From: Deltaproteobacteria bacterium
Lineage (GTDB): Bacteria > Desulfobacterota > Desulfobacteria > Desulfobacterales > Desulfobacteraceae
Assembly (NCBI GenBank): GCA_019314105.1
Contig: JAFCZY010000071.1
Span: forward strand, 1-7,727
Length of the DNA: 7,727 nt
Direction: 5' to 3'
Shown here one piece after another: positions 1 to 4,984 of this stretch. The translations under genes were made by a program, and so were the position numbers. Position 1 is the stretch's first letter. Every line of letters begins with the position of its first letter. Under the pieces are notes generated by a model. That model saw nothing but the letters and a program-made list of their open reading frames with translations, made no database searches and was not told the origin of the DNA.

Positions 1-554
1 GTTCTAAAATTGTTGCAGATCTTTTAAATTTTTCCCATTCCAGTGAAAGTAATATAATTGTATTTAATATTAATGACGCCATTGAAGAAGTTTTAGGAGT
101 GGCGGAACATACATTCAGCTTGAATCATGTTATGGTGAAACATGAATATCACAAGGACCCTTTATTAATGAAAGGGGATAAGGGGAAAATCAAACAGGTA
201 TTGATCAACCTTTTGAACAATGCCTTTGCTGCCATTGGAAAAAATGGCAGCATTTTTGTTACCACTGGGATCGGGAAGACTCAAAATGAGATCAAAGTAT
301 CTGTATCAGATACAGGTATAGGTATTGCTAAAGAAAATATAAGCAAGATATTTGAACCATTTTATACTACCAAGAGCCCGGATCAGGGGACCGGACTTGG
401 ATTGTCGGTCACATTTGGAATTATAAAAGAGCATAACGGAACTATTGAAGTTTACTCACCTCCGTTATCCGGGAACAAAAAAGATGAGGGGACCCAATTC
501 ATTGTTACATTACCCTCGGGCTTAAATATGAAAAAGGGAGAATTAAATGGCTAA
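1..554 (+). CDS. Sensor histidine kinase, C-terminal part (open at left edge)
   Basis: The kinase autophosphorylates on a histidine with ATP and passes the phosphate to a response regulator. The reading frame (codons starting at 3, 6, 9 and so on) is open from the left edge to TAA at 552-554, so the sensor part and the phosphorylated H-box lie outside the window. The first visible residues (SKIVADLLNFSH) look like the end of the HisKA dimerisation helices. An HATPase_c domain follows: N-box KQVLINLLNNAFAAI (about 195-239), G1 box DTGIGI (309-326), F box IFEPFYTTK, and G2 box GTGLGL (387-404), ending in GTQFIVTLP. All ATP-lid motifs look intact. A GTG at 99 would start only a truncated catalytic domain and is not the real start. 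The gene overlaps the response regulator by 8 bases, so the two are probably translationally coupled cognate partners. The sensed signal cannot be determined here. Confidence 0.93.
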   Translation, partial: SKIVADLLNFSHSSESNIIVFNINDAIEEVLGVAEHTFSLNHVMVKHEYHKDPLLMKGDKGKIKQVLINLLNNAFAAIGKNGSIFVTTGIGKTQNEIKVSVSDTGIGIAKENISKIFEPFYTTKSPDQGTGLGLSVTFGIIKEHNGTIEVYSPPLSGNKKDEGTQFIVTLPSGLNMKKGELNG

Positions 555-909
555 CATTCTCGCACTGGATGATGTACTGGATGCAGCCAACCTGATTAAA
601 CGGATTCTTGAGAGAAAAGGGCATACCGTTATTCCTTTTACGGAAGAAGAAGATGCCATCCGGTTTGTGGAATCCAATGAGGTTGACTTGGCGATTCTGG
701 ATATCAAGTTAAAAAAGATGAGCGGCGTTGAGGTTCTGGAAGAATTGAAAAAAAGGTCGCCATCTATTCGAGTGATCATGCTGACAGGCTATCCCACCAT
801 AGAGACTGCCAGGGAGTGTTTAAAGCTGGGTGCCAGCGAATACTGTGTGAAACCCATTGATAAGGATGAACTGGAAGACAAGGTGGCGCAGGTTCTTAAA
901 GCTTCATAG
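547..909 (+). CDS. Single-domain (CheY-like) response regulator
   Basis: This 120-residue protein is a stand-alone receiver domain that accepts phosphate from a histidine kinase, presumably the one encoded just upstream. The acidic pocket is D8/D9, the phospho-acceptor is D52 (in LAILDIKLKKMSG), the switch threonine is T80 (in MLTGYP) and the conserved lysine is K102 (in CVKPI). All key residues are present and the length is normal for one receiver domain. No DNA-binding, AAA+, GGDEF or other output domain follows; the stop TAG is at 907-909. It must therefore act through protein contact, as a relay in a phosphorelay, or as a phosphate sink. The ATG at 547 lies inside the kinase gene, 8 bases before its end, and the purine-rich AAAAAGGGAGAA just upstream (531-542) serves as its ribosome binding site. 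It converges on the phosphatase gene, with only two bases between the stop codons. Confidence 0.95.
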   Translation: MANILALDDVLDAANLIKRILERKGHTVIPFTEEEDAIRFVESNEVDLAILDIKLKKMSGVEVLEELKKRSPSIRVIMLTGYPTIETARECLKLGASEYCVKPIDKDELEDKVAQVLKAS

Positions 910-911
910 GA

Positions 912-1976
912 TCAGTCTTTTTTTTCAATGGCAGACATATAATGGAAGTATTTTTGAACAAATTTTCCTGAAATTGTATCTGCCATAGAAAACGTAACAT
1001 CAGTATCCGGCAGAAATTTTCCTGAAAAGGCTAAGAAGACGGTTTGGGAAAGTTCAAATAGCATCTTCTGGATTTCACGTCTGTCTGCTGAAAACTCAAG
1101 TACCCCATAAATTCGGCACCGTGCTGGTCTTAATTCATATGCTCCGCAACCTGAACCATCATTGAACGGGCATAACATGTTTCCGTTTTTAGATGCCTCA
1201 GCAGCCTTTTTTATTAACGTTTCTCTTTGGGCTGATGTAAAGTGTTTGTTCATTTTTGAGTGGATGTAAAGGACTTCTATCAGTTGGAGGTTAAAAGATT
1301 CAGAACAGCATTTATGTGCTGTTCTGCCGCATTGGATATTGGCCTCTTTTGAATGTTTTTTAACTTCTTTATCAATGTTTTCAATCAAAGATTCATAATC
1401 AGAAAAAAAAAGACTTAGATCCACCCTGTTTTTAATTTCTAAGGAGGGCTCCCTGACCTTGAGGATGCCTGATTTTTTACCATACTTTTTTAACAGCTTC
1501 CATTGACCGTAATTGGAAGGATTCGCACTTGAGGATTTTAATTTTTTTGAAGCCGCTTTGAGGGAAAGGCCTCTGCGAATCATATAGGAAGTGATAAAGG
1601 TGCCGGTCCTTCCAATCCCGTGCCGACAATGGACCAGTATTTTTTTCCCAAGGTAAATAGCTTCATCAAGCCAGGCCAGGGCCATTTCCATATCTTCCAT
1701 TTTGGGAATGTCTTCATCCCATATGGGAAGGTAATATACTTCAAATCCTGAAGATGCTTCAAGGTCATGAAGGTCGCTGAATTCAGCGCAAAGATTTACA
1801 ATGGCATCAATCCCCTTTGTTTTTATGGTCTCGAGTTCAGCATATGACATGGGAGCATATCCGACAGCAAGGCTGTCTGTGATCCATGTGATGGGATATG
1901 GGGACATTGGGTCTTCTTTCAAATTTTTTGGCCGTTCATGTTTATAGCCCTTTATTAACAGCCGATCTGAAATCAT
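912..1976 (-). CDS. Dual-specificity/tyrosine phosphatase fused to YkgJ-type cysteine-cluster domain
   Basis: This 354-residue protein has two recognisable parts. Residues about 28-165 form a cysteine-based protein phosphatase of the DSP/PTP superfamily. The P-loop is HCRHGIGRTG (116-125), with nucleophile C117 and phosphate-binding R123. D87 or D89 in the WDEDIP segment is the likely general acid. Residues about 185-295 carry a YkgJ-like (CxxCxxCC-family, presumed Zn/Fe-binding) cysteine pattern: C216, C223/C224, C269, C277 and C287, the last in the RPARCRIYG segment typical of that family. Substrate and metal are unknown. Two starts are possible. ATG at 1976 overlaps the end of the upstream PEP-utilising gene by 35 bases and has no clear Shine-Dalgarno. 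ATG at 1907 (residue 24, MSPYPITW) is preceded by GAAAGAAGA and sits where phosphatase homology begins, so it may be the true one. The pair with the upstream gene is probably co-transcribed. A role in dephosphorylating that neighbour is only a guess. Confidence 0.9.
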   Translation of the reverse strand: MISDRLLIKGYKHERPKNLKEDPMSPYPITWITDSLAVGYAPMSYAELETIKTKGIDAIVNLCAEFSDLHDLEASSGFEVYYLPIWDEDIPKMEDMEMALAWLDEAIYLGKKILVHCRHGIGRTGTFITSYMIRRGLSLKAASKKLKSSSANPSNYGQWKLLKKYGKKSGILKVREPSLEIKNRVDLSLFFSDYESLIENIDKEVKKHSKEANIQCGRTAHKCCSESFNLQLIEVLYIHSKMNKHFTSAQRETLIKKAAEASKNGNMLCPFNDGSGCGAYELRPARCRIYGVLEFSADRREIQKMLFELSQTVFLAFSGKFLPDTDVTFSMADTISGKFVQKYFHYMSAIEKKD

Positions 1977-4551
1977 ACCGACCGTTCATAAAATCATCTA
2001 TGAAAAATTCTAATTCCGTGTTTTCTTTAAGATACATATCCATGAGTTTCGTCGCCCCCAAAAGTCGTCCTGTCATATCCAGTGTTTCTTTCATAGTTTC
2101 TAACGAACCATTCTTGAACTCTGCATCAATAAGATCTGATGTGATTTCGACCATAAACCCGAGCCGTGTTAAAATTTCTTTAATGAAATTGGCCCTGAGA
2201 AATCTTCCGGCAAGGCTGCCGCCGCCACCGGAAAATCTGAAAAAGATATAATTATCTTCTTTTGAAGAAGAGCAGATGGTATCCAGGATGGCAAAATGAT
2301 ATCCAAATCTGAAGTTGACATTCAAATACTCTTTTGACAGAACCGCATAGCTTCCGAACATAGAGGAATCTGCACTGATGATGCCTCCGGCCATGACAAT
2401 TCTGTCATATTCCTCCCAGTCAAAATGGGTGGTTTCAGACCAGCATATTCCCGGGTTTGACAGTCCTTTTAATATAGCCTTCATGGGAACGCAGGCAATA
2501 TCTTCCGGCCTCAAATTTTTTTCATTCTTCCGATTGTTTTTTTTTGGGTCATCTTTGATTCCCTGGCCCACATCAAGGACATAAAAGAGCATGGGGATGT
2601 TTGAGATGAGTTTTTTTGCCCCTTTTTTCCTGCCGCCTTTTCTATCTCCGATTAAAAACATTTCTTTCATAGCCGTTTCATGGATAAACCGGATAATATC
2701 ATGAAGAGATCTGCATGCTTCCGGGACAAAAGAGCTGGACTCAGGATCAGTCAGTTTTAATTTGGCGCAAAAATTAATCACATACTGCAGTTTGACCATA
2801 AAAGAGCTGTCTTTGAAAAAATTCTCTTTTGGTGCGGCCCTTTCCAATAAAGATTTTACCGTTCCCTCATATACAATACATCTGTCTGCATCCACAGTTA
2901 CCCAGCTTCCCTGGACAAGATCATGAAAACCATTGTTTACGTTGACAATGGCCGGAACTCCAAATTCTCTGGCAATAGATGAAAAATGGCTGGCACGGCT
3001 TCCGGCATCGATAATAATGGCAGTTATTTTATTTATTGCTGTAACAAATTGAGGCAAAGCATGTCTGACCACAACCACTGATCCATCGGGAATATGGGCT
3101 GTTTGTGATAAGTGTTCAAGCCTGTAAACAGGACCTGACCCGGTTCCCGGAGAGACCATTTCTCCCCCCGAACAAATAATCTTATTAATAATTTTATTAT
3201 TCAGTTTATCCTTGGAGATTTGGGTCTGTCCTGCATTATTTGAGATTGCATCCGGATGGAGGTTCAACGGCCTGGACTGGAGGATAAAAAGCTTGCCGGA
3301 TTTATCCTGGCACCATTCAATATCCTGGGGCTGATTAAAATAAGTCTCAAGACGAATTCCCCATCTGGCAAGCGTTAAAACAGATGGTTCGTCAAGGGAA
3401 AGAAGATTTTTTTTGTCTTGGCCTGTATCAATGGTCCGGGTTTGAATATCCGGCACTAAAACCATCTGTTTTAGTTTGGTTGCGATTTTCGTACTAATGA
3501 TGGTGTCGGGATTTTTTTTTGATACCCTGATAACATCCGGTGATACTTCCCCTTCCACGAGCAGTCCCCCCTGCCCCCAGATTGAATGGATCAATAAATT
3601 TTCAGACAGCGGGTCTTCAATATCCCGGGTATACATCACGCCGGATGCTTTTGAATCAATCATTTCAAGGACCAGGACAGCCATGGGAGTTTCATCATCC
3701 GGTATCCCGTGACTGACCCTGTAAAAGAGTGCCTGGGCAGAATATTTCCCCGCAATGACCTGTTTATATCCGTTTAAAACATCTTTTTTATTTACATTTA
3801 ACAGGGTTTGATACTGACCGGCAAAGGACGTTTTTCCATCCTCTTTAACAGCGCTGCTTCGAAGTGCAACCCTGAAATTGATCTCATTGTCCTGTCCAAG
3901 GGAGTTTAGGGCACTCGTTACAGCGACATCAATATCTTTGGGTACTGTTGCATTTAATATTAATTGTTCAATTTTAAGGGCTGTCCGTTCCAAAGACGAG
4001 GAGTCGCTGATATCAAGATTGGCCAGTTTTTCATTAATGGGTTTTCGTAAATCATTGGCCTCCAGAAAAAAATGAAAGGCATGGGTTGTGATCACAAAGC
4101 CATCGGGTGCGGGCAGGTGGAGTTCATTATTCAGACAAGATAGGGCGAATGCCTTTCTGCCTGTAACAGCTTCATTAAATGATGAGGTTTTATCAAACCC
4201 GATGATAAACGGTGGTGAAAATTCAAACTCCTGCGGGGCAAGCATAAATCGGATATAAAAATCAAATTTCTTAAAATAGTCTTTCAGGCTCCAATAGCTT
4301 GACGGGCACATTTTTAAAAGCGCTTCAATCATTTTTGAAACTGTAGTGGCAAAGTGCTCATAGGTTTTTACGACGGCCTGAAAGTCACATTTTTTCTGGG
4401 TATAATAGATATCCTCCAAGGTTGCCATAAATTCATGGGCAGCCTTGTCATATTCCAGCAAAGCCTTAAAGGATTCGTATTTTTCCCTCAAAATAGTTCC
4501 TGGAGAAAACACTTGATATGTCCAGTATCTGAATAAATTTTTAATCAACAT
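1942..4551 (-). CDS. PEP synthase/PPDK-like protein with phosphohistidine domain and non-canonical C-terminus
   Basis: This 869-residue protein belongs to the PEP-utilising/dikinase group. Residues 1 to about 115 are an N-terminal extension I do not recognise. Residues about 120-430 match the ATP-grasp PEP/pyruvate-binding (PPDK_N) domain: LPAPDGFVIT, RVALRSSAVKEDG with RSSA at 231-234, FAGQYQTLLNV, GVMYTRD, QPQDIEW (407-413) and QSRPL (425-429). Residues about 460-565 are the mobile swivelling domain, with GSRASHFSSIAREFGVPAIV and H522 as the expected phosphorylated histidine. Canonical PEP synthase or PPDK would continue into a TIM barrel binding PEP/pyruvate. Instead, residues about 590-869 form another domain with a glycine-rich FRFSGGGGSLAGRFLRANFI segment. 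I recall similar tails on other deltaproteobacterial PEP-synthase-like proteins but cannot confirm this here. ATP-dependent phosphorylation of H522 is plausible; the final acceptor is unknown, and ordinary PEP synthesis is unlikely. ATG at 4551 has no evident Shine-Dalgarno. The stop lies within the longest form of the phosphatase gene. Confidence 0.9.
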   Translation of the reverse strand: MLIKNLFRYWTYQVFSPGTILREKYESFKALLEYDKAAHEFMATLEDIYYTQKKCDFQAVVKTYEHFATTVSKMIEALLKMCPSSYWSLKDYFKKFDFYIRFMLAPQEFEFSPPFIIGFDKTSSFNEAVTGRKAFALSCLNNELHLPAPDGFVITTHAFHFFLEANDLRKPINEKLANLDISDSSSLERTALKIEQLILNATVPKDIDVAVTSALNSLGQDNEINFRVALRSSAVKEDGKTSFAGQYQTLLNVNKKDVLNGYKQVIAGKYSAQALFYRVSHGIPDDETPMAVLVLEMIDSKASGVMYTRDIEDPLSENLLIHSIWGQGGLLVEGEVSPDVIRVSKKNPDTIISTKIATKLKQMVLVPDIQTRTIDTGQDKKNLLSLDEPSVLTLARWGIRLETYFNQPQDIEWCQDKSGKLFILQSRPLNLHPDAISNNAGQTQISKDKLNNKIINKIICSGGEMVSPGTGSGPVYRLEHLSQTAHIPDGSVVVVRHALPQFVTAINKITAIIIDAGSRASHFSSIAREFGVPAIVNVNNGFHDLVQGSWVTVDADRCIVYEGTVKSLLERAAPKENFFKDSSFMVKLQYVINFCAKLKLTDPESSSFVPEACRSLHDIIRFIHETAMKEMFLIGDRKGGRKKGAKKLISNIPMLFYVLDVGQGIKDDPKKNNRKNEKNLRPEDIACVPMKAILKGLSNPGICWSETTHFDWEEYDRIVMAGGIISADSSMFGSYAVLSKEYLNVNFRFGYHFAILDTICSSSKEDNYIFFRFSGGGGSLAGRFLRANFIKEILTRLGFMVEITSDLIDAEFKNGSLETMKETLDMTGRLLGATKLMDMYLKENTELEFFIDDFMNGRYDFRSAVNKGL

Positions 4552-4627
4552 GATTTATAAACTGTTATGGCTCATTGGTTTAAGTCTATCGCTTAAAGAT
4601 ATTTTAAAGGTAGCATTGAAAACAAAA

Positions 4628-4651
4628 GAATACAAACAGGATTTTGTATTC
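4628..4651. repeat. Perfect 9-bp inverted repeat with 6-base spacer
   Basis: The arms GAATACAAA (4628-4636) and TTTGTATTC (4643-4651) are exactly complementary around the spacer CAGGAT. The size and symmetry suit either an operator for a dimeric regulator or a short RNA hairpin. It lies about 77 bases upstream of the minus-strand start codon and about 258 bases upstream of the sigma-54-like element, so it is placed to influence either divergent gene. No matching regulator family was recognised, and there is no trailing U tract to suggest a terminator. Confidence 0.75.
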
Positions 4652-4654
4652 ATC

Positions 4655-4695
4655 GGCGCAATAAAAAAAATGCGCTGCCATATGTTTATTGCGCC
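4655..4695. repeat. Perfect 11-bp inverted repeat with 19-base spacer and internal alternative pairing
   Basis: GGCGCAATAAA (4655-4665) is exactly complementary to TTTATTGCGCC (4685-4695). The spacer contains a run of adenines and a third GCGC core: TGCGC at 4671-4675 can pair with GCGCA at 4656-4660 as a competing, shorter hairpin. It begins only three bases after the previous inverted repeat. The G+C-rich stem bases stand out from the A+T-rich surroundings. It could be a regulator-binding dyad, a leader-RNA structure of the minus-strand gene, or a terminator-like stem, although a proper U tract after the 11-bp stem is lacking on both strands. Confidence 0.75.
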
Positions 4696-4811
4696 ATATT
4701 GTTATGACAATTCATTTCTGTGATAAGTCAATACCCTTGTGTTTCAATGCTGTTATCGAATAATCAAGCTTTATTGAATTTGATGTCGAATTTGTTTCGG
4801 TTCAAAGGCCA

Positions 4812-4831
4812 TTTTTAGTATTTTTTAGTAT
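4812..4831. repeat. Two tandem copies of a 10-base unit
   Basis: The unit TTTTTAGTAT occurs at 4812-4821 and again at 4822-4831 without a gap. The 10-base period places the T tracts about one helical turn apart, which is the arrangement expected of intrinsically bent DNA. It lies about 80 bases upstream of the sigma-54-like promoter, where a bend would help an enhancer-bound activator reach polymerase. The sequence is simple A+T-rich DNA, so chance is possible. Confidence 0.6.
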
Positions 4832-4908
4832 TTAAAATTATGGGATTTTATTTAATTCCGGGTAGTTATGTTTTTAATAAATTAAATTGTGGTCTGTAAC
4901 AAGCCAGT

Positions 4909-4924
4909 TGGCATGGTTATGGCT
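4909..4924 (+). promoter_or_regulatory. Candidate sigma-54 (RpoN) -24/-12 promoter
   Basis: TGGCATGGTTATGGCT matches the sigma-54 consensus TGGCAYRNNNNTTGCW at every defined position except one (G instead of T just before the final GC). The invariant GG (4910-4911) and GC (4922-4923) have the required 10-base separation. Transcription would start near 4935, leaving a leader of about 50 bases before the molybdoenzyme start codon. This predicts control by a sigma-54-dependent AAA+ activator bound upstream; none is encoded in the window, and the adjacent response regulator lacks the needed domains. Confidence 0.6.
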
Positions 4925-4968
4925 ATATAGAAATTGGGTCGTTCAATATATCAGAATATTATTTTGCT

Positions 4969-4975
4969 AAGGAGG
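4969..4975 (+). promoter_or_regulatory. Strong Shine-Dalgarno of the TorD-molybdoenzyme fusion
   Basis: AAGGAGG lies 9 bases before the ATG at 4985. It is the only strong ribosome binding site seen for this reading frame and fixes the start at the chaperone domain. No comparable site was seen ahead of the catalytic domain. Confidence 0.88.
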
Positions 4976-4984
4976 CAATAAAGT

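Larger units (their letters stand above)
4552..4984. other. Divergent intergenic region (433 bases, A+T-rich)
   Basis: This gap separates the minus-strand PEP-utilising gene from the plus-strand molybdoenzyme gene, so it should hold the promoters of both. I found no convincing small gene, tRNA or rRNA in it. In order it holds: a weak dyad (TTTAAG 4579-4584 against CTTAAA 4592-4597); two strong inverted repeats (4628-4651 and 4655-4695); a short dyad ATTGT/ACAAT (4698-4711); a near-direct repeat GAATTTG (4776-4782 and 4788-4794); a tandem 10-base repeat (4812-4831); A+T dyads TAAAAT/ATTTTA (4833-4850) and TTTAAT/ATTAAA (4873-4886); the sigma-54-like promoter; and the Shine-Dalgarno of the molybdoenzyme. 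No good sigma-70 -35/-10 pair for the minus-strand gene could be picked with confidence. Confidence 0.85.

Noticed and set aside
905..930. Rho-independent terminator between the convergent genes, suggested by a run of eight T (918-925)
   Set aside because: No G+C-rich hairpin precedes the T run; the run encodes the lysine-rich C-terminus of the phosphatase protein on the other strand.
1580..1768. 62-codon minus-strand open frame inside the phosphatase gene
   Set aside because: It is an alternative frame of the phosphatase gene. The correct frame carries the HCRHGIGRTG active site.
1898..2251. 117-codon open frame on the plus strand opposite the PEP-utilising gene
   Set aside because: Its sequence is low in recognisable features and lies opposite confident coding sequence. 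The other plus-strand frames at 2378-2584, 3476-3712, 3878-4075 and 4354-4536 were rejected for the same reason.
4579..4597. Operator at the TTTAAG/CTTAAA dyad upstream of the PEP-utilising gene
   Set aside because: The arms are only 6 bases and A+T-rich, so it is not distinguishable from chance; mentioned in the intergenic entry only.
4698..4711. FNR/Rex-type operator at the dyad ATTGT/ACAAT
   Set aside because: The half-site sequence and spacing do not fit the FNR (TTGAT-N4-ATCAA) or Rex consensus, and the arms are only 5 bases in an A+T-rich region.
4762..4774. IHF binding site (AATCAA plus N4 plus TTR)
   Set aside because: AATCAA is present but the downstream TTR is TAT, so the more informative half does not match.
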